From an uncultured Cellvibrio sp. (GTDB lineage: Bacteria > Pseudomonadota > Gammaproteobacteria > Pseudomonadales > Cellvibrionaceae), in contig CAMLKG010000054.1 in the NCBI GenBank assembly GCA_946480695.1, positions 1-14,592 of the forward strand: a DNA stretch of 14,592 nt, read 5' to 3'. Under the pieces are notes generated by a model. That model did no database searches. It was not told the DNA's origin and saw nothing but the letters and a program-made list of their open reading frames with translations. Both the position numbers and the translations under genes were made by a program. Of this stretch, positions 1 through 7,986 are shown one piece after another. Position 1 is the stretch's first letter. Each line of letters begins with the position of its first letter.

Positions 1-3000
1 CAGGTTTGGTGGATGCCCTGCTGCATCATTCGAAACAGCCGGTGAGCAATTTGAGCATACTTCCAGCGGCGGAGCGCCGGCAATTGCTGGTGGACTGGAA
101 TGCGACAGCGGTGGCTTACCCGCAGGATAAATGTGTCCATGAATTGTTTGAGGCGCAGGTGCAGGCATACCCAGAACGCGCTGCATTGGTATTTGAAAAT
201 CAGACGCTGAGTTATGGCCAGTTGAATAGCAAGGCAAATCAACTGGCGCACTACCTGATGAATGAGCGCAAGCTGCAACCGGATACCTTGGTGGGTATCT
301 GTTTTGAGCGTTCATTGGATATGGTGATCGGGATATTGGCGGTATTGAAAGCGGGCTGTGCCTACGTCCCTCTGGATCCTGAATACCCCTCTGCGCGCTT
401 GGAATACATGTTGACAGATGCCCAGTTAGATACGGTGTTGACTGGCATGGCAACTCGTGTTCGTGTTCCTGTGGGAGAGAAGCAGGCGGTGTGCGTGGAT
501 GACATTTCGGTGTTCGCACAATTATCCCTTCAATCGGTGGACAATCCCGTACTTGGTAATCGGGATTCCAATCATCTGGCTTACGTGATTTACACCTCGG
601 GTTCAACTGGTAATCCGAAAGGTGTCATGGTTGAACATCGCAACCTTGTTAATTTCCTTGTCGGCATGACCGATCAACCAGGTATTGAAAGTACAGATTG
701 TTTATTGGCAGTTACCTCCACCTCTTTTGATATCCATGGCCTGGAATTGTTTTTACCCTTGGTTGTGGGAGCGAAGGTTGTTATTGCCTCGCGGATTGCT
801 ACTGCAGATCCAGATCAGCTTATTGATTTAATCAAGTCGCAATCTGTATCTATGATGCAAGCCACACCTGCTACGTGGAAAATGTTGTTGGAGGCGAATT
901 GGAAACCCGAGTCCGCGATTAAAATCCTGTGCGGTGGAGAGGCGTTAAGTCACTCACTTGCCGCTGCATTGCTCGACAGGCCAGCGGTTGATTTATGGAA
1001 TATGTACGGACCGACAGAAACTACCATTTGGTCTTGCGTGAAACATATTCGACGCGGTGAAAAACGGATTTTGACTGGAAAGCCAATCGCAAATACAACT
1101 GTATATTTGATGAACCGCGATTTGAATCCGGTCCCCATTGGCGTCGCCGGTGAGCTATTGATTGGTGGGGCGGGAGTGACTCGCGGCTATCTCAATCGAG
1201 CGGAGTTAACAGCAGAAAAATTTATTACTGATCCCTATCAAGGAAGCAGTGACGATAATAGTAGTGCTCGTTTATACCGGACTGGGGATTTGGCTCGCTG
1301 GACTGCTGAAGGCGAATTAGAATTCCTGGGCCGGATTGATCATCAAGAAAAAATCCGGGGTTTTCGTGTAGAGCTGGGTGAAATAGAAAATACACTGCTT
1401 ACTTATAACGGTGTTAAAGATGTAGTAGTAGTAGCAAAAGAGTTTGCGGCAGATGACAAGCGGTTAATTGCTTATATTGTTATTAATGAATCAGCCCAGG
1501 ATATTGCAGCAATTGATAAAAAGGAAGATGAGGAATTATTTATCGAACGTCTGCGTGAGCATTTGAACCAAACGCTGCCATACTACATGGTTCCCTCCAT
1601 ATTTGTCTCCTTGCAGTCCTTGCCTTTAACTCCCAATGGAAAAATTGATCGTAAGGCATTACCCCAACATAATCTATCCGGTATAAATGTAACCAATAAT
1701 TATCTGGAGCCAAGCGGTGATGTTGAAAAAATCATGTGTGGTATTTGGCAGGATATTTTGGGTGTCGAACAAATTGGAGTTAACCAAAGCTTTTTTGATT
1801 TAGGTGGGCATTCTCTATTATTAGTCAAAGTACAAAATCGCATAAAAGAGCAATTGGATCGCAAGATATCAATAATAGATATCTTCACTTATCCTACTGT
1901 CAGGCTTCTGGTTAATTATTTGTTAGGCCGCGAAGAGCAGGAAACACATCAATTTAAATTGCCATCACCATCAGAATACTCCACTGATTTTGCCATCATA
2001 GGTATGGCTGGTAGGTTTCCTGGCGCAAAAAATATAGATGATTTCTGGAAAAACATTTGCGATAGCGTTGAATCGCTACGCCAGTTTAGTGACGAAGAAT
2101 TAAAATCGGCTGGAATAGATGAGTCCACTTTATCAAGACCTGATTATGTTAAGTCAGGGGTACTGCTGGATGATCTGGATCTTTTTGATGCTGATTATTT
2201 TGAAATGACTCCCACAGAGGCTGACATTACCTGTCCACAACAAAGATTGTTGTTGGAATGTTCTGTAGAAGCACTTGAGAATGCAGGATATGGGGCTCTA
2301 AAAAACGAACAGAAAATAGGTGTGTTTGTTGGTGCAGGTAACAGTGCTTATTTATTAAATAATATATTGCCCAATGAAAGACTAAACAAATCCATGGGGC
2401 AAACTGCATTAATGATTGCTCTGGATAAGGATTACATTGCATCACGTATTTCTTATAAATTAAATCTAACCGGCCCAAGCATCAGTATTAATACTGCATG
2501 CTCAACATCACTAACAGCTATAGCGCAAGCATGCCTTAACTTATCTGCGGGCAATTGCAATATGGCACTGGTTGGTGCTTCAGCCATTCCTCGCCTCACT
2601 CCATATGGCTATTTTTATCAGGAAGGTAATATTCTTTCTCCTGATGGTCGTTGCTACCCGTTTGATGAAAGCGCAAATGGAACGAGATTTAGTGGTGGAG
2701 CCAGTGTCGTTTTGGTGAAAAGGCTTGAACGGGCGTTGGCTGACAAAGATACGGTGCATGCCATCATTAAAGGGATAGGAGTAAATAACGACGGTAATTT
2801 AAAGGTTGGCTACACGGCTCCAAGTGTTCAGGGGCAAGCAATGGCCATAAAAGAAGCTTTGGCTGCTTCTGCAATTGATCCTGAAAGTATCCAGTATATT
2901 GAGACTCATGGTACAGGGACCTCGTTGGGTGATCCAATAGAGATCACTGCCCTGAATAGAGCATTTGGAAAGTCCGCCAGTAAAAATACCTGTGCGCTAG

Positions 3001-6000
3001 GTGCTGTAAAAGCAAATATTGGACATCTTGATACGGCAGCCGGTATGGCAGGATTGATTAAAACGGTAATGGCTATCAAGCACAAAAAAATACCTCCCAC
3101 CATTAATTATCAACATGCGAATTCACGAATAGATTTTGAAAATAGTCGCTTCTATGTCAATACTGAAATTAAGGATTGGGTTTCAAATGGGGCTCCGCGC
3201 CGAGCAGGAGTGAGTTCTTTTGGTATTGGTGGAACAAATGCTCATATTGTTTTGGAAGAGGCTCCTTTGGCAGAAGCTGGTTTTTCGCATCGTCAATGGC
3301 GACTCCTTCTCTTATCAGCCAAAACAAGTGAAAGTTTGCAACAGGCAGGAAAAAACATAAAAACCTATCTGCACAGCACGCCCGATATTAATTTGGTCGA
3401 TGTTGAATACACACTGCAAGTGGGCCGTGAAGCTTACAATCACCGTCGCTTTATAGTGTGCGATACAACTGACAGAGCAGTTATTAAGCTGGATTCGGAT
3501 GGAGTAGCAGTTGAGAGCAAGGTAGTTGATAGCAATCAAACGTTGCCAATTGTTTTCATGTTTCCTGGGCAGGGGTCTCAATATGTAAATATGGCAAGAA
3601 GTTTATATGAGCAAGAGCCCACGTATCGTGAATGTGTGGATCATTGTGCTGATATATTGTTGTCTCATATAAATACTGATATCCGCACCATTATTTATCC
3701 AGATCATGATGATGTGGAAAATGCAAAGCAACGATTAAATCACACTGAAATATCTCAACCAGCACTCTTTGTTATTGAATACGCATTGGCAAAATTGTGG
3801 ATGTCGTGGGGCGTTATTCCCTCATCTATGATTGGCCATAGTGTTGGTGAATATGTTGCAGCATGCTTATCAGGTGTGTTCAGCCTTGAGGATGGCTTAA
3901 AGCTGATTAGCGCCAGAGGGCGTGTAATGCAAACAGTAAGCGCCGGAAAAATGTTATCTGTCCTTTTGGGAAAAGAAAATCTTGTTCCACTACTAATCGA
4001 ACATAAATGTGATTTGGCAGCAGTAAACGGTACAGGTAACTGTGTTGCTTCAGGGACAATATCCGCTATCGAGGCATTAAAATTGACGCTGGATGGCATG
4101 GATATATCCAATACCGAACTGAATACGTCACACGCATTCCACTCATCTATGATGGATGGGATTTTAGGTGAGTATAGAAATATATTGGAAACAGTAACGT
4201 TTAATAAATTGTCGATACCAATTATTTCAAATCTGAACGGTGAGGTCGCAACTGATGGTTTGCTGCAAACGGTAGATTATTGGTTAAAGCATCTGCGCAA
4301 TACAGTAGAGTTTTCACAAGGTATTGCAACTTTGTTACGGGATACACCTAAACTGTTTTTAGAAGTTGGTCCAGGCCTGACATTAAGTTCACTTGCTAAA
4401 AGGCATCCTCAATTTGGAGTTAGCGTTGCCATTGCGAGCACGCCGCATCAATACGATGACACTGATGATGAGTATTTCCTTCTGCGATCACTGGGCCAAT
4501 TGTGGCAGCAAGGGCTTGCTATTGATTGGTCTGAATTTAACAAATCATGTATGACTCATCGCATTTCTTTGCCAACCTATGCCTTTGACCGCAAGCGCTA
4601 TTGGGTTGATTCGGGTGAATTCAGTTCCGTTTTTGCCAAGAATAATTTCAAAGAAATGAATCAACAAAGTACTTGGGTGTACTTGCCCAAGTGGAAAAGA
4701 GTTTCCGTTGGGGCTGATCAGGCAGTAGTGGAAAAAAGCAATAAATGGTTAGTCTTTGTCAGTGATCTTGAGATTGGTAATCAATTGATTCGTTATCTGA
4801 CTGAGCGCGGCCAATCAGTTGTATGCGTGAAAATGGGGAGTGAGTTTATTCGTCAGGATAGTGGAAATTATTCTATAACACCTGATCAATTGCAGGACTA
4901 CGAGCAGCTTTTCCACTCATTAAAGCAAGACAATATGCTTCCGGAAAAAGTGTTGCATCTCTGGAGTGTACGTACGTTATGCAATGAGGATAGTTTGTCT
5001 TATGAAACCTTTTTACACGCACAAAAGGTTGGGGCTGATAGTGCTATCTTATTAGCAAAAGCATTGGTAAGCAGTGGATTGTCGATGATTGATGTCAATT
5101 TTGTTGCTAATAATGTGTATAGCGTTACAGGTTTCGAAAATGTTTTCTCTGAAAATTCTTCTCTCGCGGTAATTGGTAAAGTTATTACGCAAGAAACACC
5201 AAAGATAGAGTGTTATTACATCGATATTGATATAGAGGAAGCAACAAGCTCGAAGCAATCTGACAAATTAGTTAATTTGATTTGGTCTGAAACCACTTCT
5301 GAAAATCGGCAGGCGCAAGTTGCTATACGAGGGCTGCATCGGTTGGTGTTGGAGTTTGAGCACACTTACGATAATAAAGAAAAGTTGAATTCACCGCGTA
5401 TCATTCATGGTGGTGTGTATATCATCACTGGTGGGGTTGGCCAAATCGGTTTGAATTTGGCAGATCATTTAGCCAGGCAAGCACAAGCTAAAATAGTCCT
5501 CATTGGTCGCTCTGGATTCCCTAATAAATCTGAGTGGGATAGCTGGCTAACCGAAAAGGGTGAGCATAATCCGATTAGTGTAAAAATATCCAGAATACAA
5601 AGAATGGAAGAAGGTGGTGCAGAAGTATTTGTGTATTGCGCAGATGTTAGTAACTATCACTTAATGAATGAAATTTTTGAGTCTGTTGAAAATAATATTG
5701 GCAAAATTAATGGTGTTATTCATGCGGCGGGAGAGGTTAACAATGTTGTAAAACCTTTCCAGGAGGTTACTAAAGAGGATTTTAGCGAGCAGCATAAATC
5801 CAAAGTTGCTGGTGTGTTAGTTATAGATAGGATTTTAAGAAATAGGAAGATAGATTTTTGTTTGTTAATGTCCTCTATAAATGCGTTTATCGGTGGTGTC
5901 GGTTTTTCAACTTACGCATCTGCAAATATATTTATGGATTCGTTTGCGCAAAATAAATACGCACATGGAAATGAAACCTGGTTTTCAGTTAATTGGGATC

Positions 6001-7850
6001 GATGGAATTTTGATGACTCGGTAGAACGCAAAAAGGAGTTGTCAAATCTTGATGGTGTTAAAGTATTTGATTATTTAATGTCAATACCCTATGCCCCTCA
6101 GGTTCTTATTTCAAAAGTTAATCCCATGGATGAAGTAGGGGAGTCGATTGAAGAGGTAGTGACCGAGCTGAATCCAACGGAAACGTCACGAAAATTGCGC
6201 ACTGTAGAAAATGAATACGTCGCTCCCAGAAACAAAATGGAGCGTGAGTTGGTCGAGGTTTGGGAGCAGGTCTTGGGGGTAGGGAATATTGGCATCACGG
6301 ATAATTTCTTCCTGCTTGGAGGGCATTCGTTATTTGCTATCCACGCTGTGTCGAGGATGAAGGAGCTTGGAGTTAAAGTATTGTTTAAGGAATTGGTTGC
6401 ATCACCAACCATTGAAGGAATTTCTCTACTGCTAGAAAGTCGTGTATCAGAAAGCATCGACAGCTATCAATATCAATATAAGAGTGGCGATCCGATTTAC
6501 AGCATTCCAAACAGGCAATTATTATTCAAAGCGGTGTTTAGGGATCACTGGAATCAGTCTGGAATGTTAAATATATCTCATGTTAACTGCGATGCTGTAC
6601 GTGAGGCGCTGAAACTAGTTTTAAAAGAAAACCAGGGGTTGCAACATGTTTTCCATTTGGATAATGGAATGGTGCGCGAAAAAATTATTGATCCGGGTTC
6701 AGATATTCTTGAGGTCGTTGATTTTTCTCACATCACTGATGAACATGAGCTAAAAAAATCTATTGAACATCAGGCTAATGATTTGCAGGCAACATTAGAT
6801 CTGACAAGTAAATTGTGCAAATTTGTCATTTTTTATTGTGGTGAAAACGAACCCGCAAGATTCTTTTGGATCGTTCATCACTCCTTAATGGACGGTTATA
6901 GCATAAAACTTTTTGTGCAAGAATTTTTTATGCGTTACCTGCACTTGGTTGCAGGGAAGGAGTTTAACGGGCCCGCCAAAACAACATCAGTTTCAGAATG
7001 GGGAAATTATTTGCATTATTATGTGAATTCAAAGGAGATTCAAAGTGATGTGAATTATTGGGTTTCACTGCCATGGAATAAAATAGGAACTTTAATGGAT
7101 TATCCAGATGGTCTTATCAAAAACCAATCGCATGATCCCAAAAACTATGGCAATGACATTGTAATTACCAAAACCCTTGCCGAAAACTATAGTTCTTTGC
7201 TGTTAAATAACTCTCCCAGCGCTGAAAACTTTACTAGCACTAATATTATTATGACGGCGTTTACTAATGTCATCTCGATGCTGACAGAAAGTTCATGTGT
7301 TCGTTTTGATCTGGTAGTAAATGGCAGGGATAAAATAATTCGCAATGTAGATTTGGATAAAACAATAGGCTGGTTAATTGATAATATTCCTGTCGTTATT
7401 GAAGTGGATGAAAAATTAAGCCCAGCTGAAAAAGTGAATAGCTATCAACGGCAGTTAAGTGCAATTCCTGGTTCCGGGCTTACTTATAATGGACTGAAAT
7501 ATTTAAGTGAGAATGACCAGATTCGTACACAAATAGAGGCTACAGGAGATGCTGAGTTCAATATCAATATTGTTCCTCCTGCACTGCTTGAAATGGACCA
7601 GATAGATTTAACTGGTTTGCCGGCGCATCTAATCTCTCTTTCCCGTGAATCGGTTGGCCGTTGTAGTAGTTCTGAATTGACGGATATTAAATGGCCATCC
7701 TATATTCTCGTGAGCTTTAGGAATGACAAGTATGAGTTTACATGGATGTGTCGTGACAATATTTATAAAGAGACAACTATTGAGAATGCGCTCAATTTGT
7801 GGATTCAAGAGATTGTGAAACTTATTGAATTGAAAAATCTCAACTCGTAA
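1..7850 (+). CDS. Hybrid NRPS-PKS megasynthase, 5'-partial: (C)-A(Gly)-PCP-KS-AT-KR-carrier-E-like
   Basis: Reads open from the left edge (first whole codon at 3) to TAA at 7848-7850, at least 2615 codons. Residue numbers in this and the domain entries count the TTG at 6 as residue 1. That TTG is not a credible start: the first ~40 residues are the tail of a C domain, ending in the usual C-A linker (WNATAVAYP). Domains: A ~45-555, PCP ~566-642 (DLGGHSL, Ser603), KS ~660-1087, AT ~1181-1490, KR ~1556-2035, carrier ~2070-2146 (LLGGHSL, Ser2108), E-type C-superfamily domain ~2158-2610. There is no DH, ER, methyltransferase or thioesterase. Predicted action in the cytoplasm: join glycine to an upstream acyl chain, extend with malonyl-CoA, and reduce the ketone to a hydroxyl. 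The same strand, modest gap and module logic place it in one operon with the next two genes. Its GC falls from about 52% at the left edge to about 33-35% in the KR and E-like parts. Family and domain order are secure; the final product is inferred. Confidence 0.96.
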   Translation, partial: GLVDALLHHSKQPVSNLSILPAAERRQLLVDWNATAVAYPQDKCVHELFEAQVQAYPERAALVFENQTLSYGQLNSKANQLAHYLMNERKLQPDTLVGICFERSLDMVIGILAVLKAGCAYVPLDPEYPSARLEYMLTDAQLDTVLTGMATRVRVPVGEKQAVCVDDISVFAQLSLQSVDNPVLGNRDSNHLAYVIYTSGSTGNPKGVMVEHRNLVNFLVGMTDQPGIESTDCLLAVTSTSFDIHGLELFLPLVVGAKVVIASRIATADPDQLIDLIKSQSVSMMQATPATWKMLLEANWKPESAIKILCGGEALSHSLAAALLDRPAVDLWNMYGPTETTIWSCVKHIRRGEKRILTGKPIANTTVYLMNRDLNPVPIGVAGELLIGGAGVTRGYLNRAELTAEKFITDPYQGSSDDNSSARLYRTGDLARWTAEGELEFLGRIDHQEKIRGFRVELGEIENTLLTYNGVKDVVVVAKEFAADDKRLIAYIVINESAQDIAAIDKKEDEELFIERLREHLNQTLPYYMVPSIFVSLQSLPLTPNGKIDRKALPQHNLSGINVTNNYLEPSGDVEKIMCGIWQDILGVEQIGVNQSFFDLGGHSLLLVKVQNRIKEQLDRKISIIDIFTYPTVRLLVNYLLGREEQETHQFKLPSPSEYSTDFAIIGMAGRFPGAKNIDDFWKNICDSVESLRQFSDEELKSAGIDESTLSRPDYVKSGVLLDDLDLFDADYFEMTPTEADITCPQQRLLLECSVEALENAGYGALKNEQKIGVFVGAGNSAYLLNNILPNERLNKSMGQTALMIALDKDYIASRISYKLNLTGPSISINTACSTSLTAIAQACLNLSAGNCNMALVGASAIPRLTPYGYFYQEGNILSPDGRCYPFDESANGTRFSGGASVVLVKRLERALADKDTVHAIIKGIGVNNDGNLKVGYTAPSVQGQAMAIKEALAASAIDPESIQYIETHGTGTSLGDPIEITALNRAFGKSASKNTCALGAVKANIGHLDTAAGMAGLIKTVMAIKHKKIPPTINYQHANSRIDFENSRFYVNTEIKDWVSNGAPRRAGVSSFGIGGTNAHIVLEEAPLAEAGFSHRQWRLLLLSAKTSESLQQAGKNIKTYLHSTPDINLVDVEYTLQVGREAYNHRRFIVCDTTDRAVIKLDSDGVAVESKVVDSNQTLPIVFMFPGQGSQYVNMARSLYEQEPTYRECVDHCADILLSHINTDIRTIIYPDHDDVENAKQRLNHTEISQPALFVIEYALAKLWMSWGVIPSSMIGHSVGEYVAACLSGVFSLEDGLKLISARGRVMQTVSAGKMLSVLLGKENLVPLLIEHKCDLAAVNGTGNCVASGTISAIEALKLTLDGMDISNTELNTSHAFHSSMMDGILGEYRNILETVTFNKLSIPIISNLNGEVATDGLLQTVDYWLKHLRNTVEFSQGIATLLRDTPKLFLEVGPGLTLSSLAKRHPQFGVSVAIASTPHQYDDTDDEYFLLRSLGQLWQQGLAIDWSEFNKSCMTHRISLPTYAFDRKRYWVDSGEFSSVFAKNNFKEMNQQSTWVYLPKWKRVSVGADQAVVEKSNKWLVFVSDLEIGNQLIRYLTERGQSVVCVKMGSEFIRQDSGNYSITPDQLQDYEQLFHSLKQDNMLPEKVLHLWSVRTLCNEDSLSYETFLHAQKVGADSAILLAKALVSSGLSMIDVNFVANNVYSVTGFENVFSENSSLAVIGKVITQETPKIECYYIDIDIEEATSSKQSDKLVNLIWSETTSENRQAQVAIRGLHRLVLEFEHTYDNKEKLNSPRIIHGGVYIITGGVGQIGLNLADHLARQAQAKIVLIGRSGFPNKSEWDSWLTEKGEHNPISVKISRIQRMEEGGAEVFVYCADVSNYHLMNEIFESVENNIGKINGVIHAAGEVNNVVKPFQEVTKEDFSEQHKSKVAGVLVIDRILRNRKIDFCLLMSSINAFIGGVGFSTYASANIFMDSFAQNKYAHGNETWFSVNWDRWNFDDSVERKKELSNLDGVKVFDYLMSIPYAPQVLISKVNPMDEVGESIEEVVTELNPTETSRKLRTVENEYVAPRNKMERELVEVWEQVLGVGNIGITDNFFLLGGHSLFAIHAVSRMKELGVKVLFKELVASPTIEGISLLLESRVSESIDSYQYQYKSGDPIYSIPNRQLLFKAVFRDHWNQSGMLNISHVNCDAVREALKLVLKENQGLQHVFHLDNGMVREKIIDPGSDILEVVDFSHITDEHELKKSIEHQANDLQATLDLTSKLCKFVIFYCGENEPARFFWIVHHSLMDGYSIKLFVQEFFMRYLHLVAGKEFNGPAKTTSVSEWGNYLHYYVNSKEIQSDVNYWVSLPWNKIGTLMDYPDGLIKNQSHDPKNYGNDIVITKTLAENYSSLLLNNSPSAENFTSTNIIMTAFTNVISMLTESSCVRFDLVVNGRDKIIRNVDLDKTIGWLIDNIPVVIEVDEKLSPAEKVNSYQRQLSAIPGSGLTYNGLKYLSENDQIRTQIEATGDAEFNINIVPPALLEMDQIDLTGLPAHLISLSRESVGRCSSSELTDIKWPSYILVSFRNDKYEFTWMCRDNIYKETTIENALNLWIQEIVKLIELKNLNS
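138..1670 (+). other. Adenylation domain, predicted glycine-activating
   Basis: Activates an amino acid as its adenylate and loads it on the following PCP. All core motifs are present: A2 LKAGCAYVPLDP (114), A3 YTSGSTGNPKG (196), A4 FDIHGLELF (241), A5 NMYGPTE (332), A7 YRTGDLARW (424), A8 GRIDHQEKIRGFRVELGEIE (442), A10 NGKIDRKALP with Lys546. Aligning by eye to GrsA PheA, the ten pocket residues are D242, I243, L246, Q285, L308, G310, M333, I341, W342 and K546: DILQLGMIWK. This is one change from the published glycine code DILQLGLIWK as I remember it, so glycine is the prediction. The alignment is manual, so the pocket call is less certain than the domain call. Confidence 0.85.
1983..4475 (+). 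other. KS-AT didomain, malonyl-CoA-type (gene 1)
   Basis: The KS begins at FAIIGMAGRFPGA (662) and ends at SSFGIGGTNAHIVLEE (1070). The catalytic triad is intact: Cys832 (INTACSTSL), His968 (IETHGTGT), His1007 (VKANIGHL). Asn-Thr before the Ala-Cys, instead of the usual Asp-Thr, resembles KSs that receive a chain from an NRPS carrier, which fits the PCP directly upstream. The AT begins at FMFPGQGSQ (1184), with nucleophile Ser1279 in GHSVGEY and the selectivity motif HAFH (1376-1379). HAFH, together with Val after the active-site Ser, indicates malonyl-CoA rather than methylmalonyl-CoA. The post-AT linker (LPTYAFDRKRYW, 1522) closes the unit. Confidence 0.9.
4671..6110 (+). other. Ketoreductase domain
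   Basis: NADPH-dependent reduction of the beta-ketone formed by the preceding KS-AT. A degenerate structural subdomain (~1556-1790) precedes the catalytic Rossmann subdomain with TGGVGQIG (1808-1815, TGGxGxxG). Catalytic residues appear complete: Lys1933 (SKVAG), Ser1957 (MSSINAF), Tyr1970 and Asn1974 (STYASAN). The stereochemical fingerprints are not decisive. HAAG is followed by E-V-N-N where B-type KRs carry LDD, and the A-type Trp position holds Ile1963. It is probably active, but the hydroxyl configuration cannot be read from the sequence. Confidence 0.87.
6213..6443 (+). other. Carrier domain of the gene 1 PKS module
   Basis: Phosphopantetheine site Ser2108 in LLGGHSLFAIHAVSRM. It is of the PCP-like GGHS type although it serves a PKS module. 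The usual Asp of DxGGHS is Leu2103. Carriers in front of true epimerase domains typically read GGDSI; this one does not. Confidence 0.88.
6477..7835 (+). other. Terminal C-superfamily domain, epimerase (E)-like, catalytic Glu replaced
   Basis: A domain of about 450 residues closing the protein. It belongs to the condensation superfamily by HHSLMDG (His2291-Gly2297). Several features match the E subgroup rather than LCL or DCL condensation domains: IPNRQLLF followed by HWNQS (2181-2185), like the E-domain PIQxWF...HHWNQS; VDLDKTIGWLIDNIPV (2448-2463), like the E5 RTVGWFTxxYPV; AIPGSGLTYNGLKYL (2486-2500), like E6; and FNINI (2518), where E7 reads FNYLG. The E4 block EGHGRE reads V-V-N-G-R-D, so the catalytic Glu is Val2437 (codon 7314-7316). 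It acts after a KR-containing PKS module, not after an amino-acid-loaded PCP. Its role is unknown: inactive scaffold, docking element, or altered alpha-proton chemistry. Confidence 0.78.
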
Positions 7851-7986
7851 CAAAGAATTTTTACGCTGAAGAGTATGATATTTTCAGTGTTGGTAAAGCT
7901 CTCAGTTATTTGAGATATGGGTCTTAATACCAGCTCACTATTCTCCTCATGAGAAAAGTATAAGATATTTAAAGGAATGGATTTAA
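7851..7986 (+). other. Intergenic spacer between genes 1 and 2, no clear promoter or terminator
   Basis: 136 nt of AT-rich DNA. Only weak inverted repeats are visible: TCTCA/TGAGA around a 6-nt loop (7900-7915) and TTCTC/GAGAA around a 5-nt loop (7941-7955). Neither is followed by a T-run, so I do not call a terminator. No -35/-10 pair with good spacing is visible. Read-through from gene 1 is the simplest reading. Confidence 0.5.
7972..7976 (+). promoter_or_regulatory. Ribosome binding site of gene 2
   Basis: AAGGA, 10 nt before the ATG at 7987. It supports that start. The nearby ATG at 7977 is out of frame and stops within a few codons. Confidence 0.65.

Noticed and set aside
6..8. TTG (followed by GTG) as the start codon of gene 1
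   Set aside because: The frame is open to the left edge and the first residues are the tail of a C domain, so the gene begins outside the window.
3750..4111. Antisense and alternate-frame open frames of 60-120 codons across the three genes
   Set aside because: They lie opposite or out of frame with strongly conserved enzyme domains, show no recognisable protein features and lack convincing ribosome binding sites.
6477..7835. Reading the gene 1 terminal domain as an ordinary C domain awaiting an A domain in another protein
   Set aside because: HHxxxDG alone would allow it, but the HWNQS, TIGWLIDNIPV and IPGSGLTY motifs are E-type and the next gene begins with a KS.
7866..7887. CTGAA/TTCAG inverted repeat after gene 1 as a terminator
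   Set aside because: Only a 5-bp stem with a 12-nt loop and no T-run. It is too weak to call.
7910..7930. TTGAGA ... TAATAC as a promoter for gene 2
   Set aside because: The spacing between the two hexamers is 9 nt, far from the usual 16-18.
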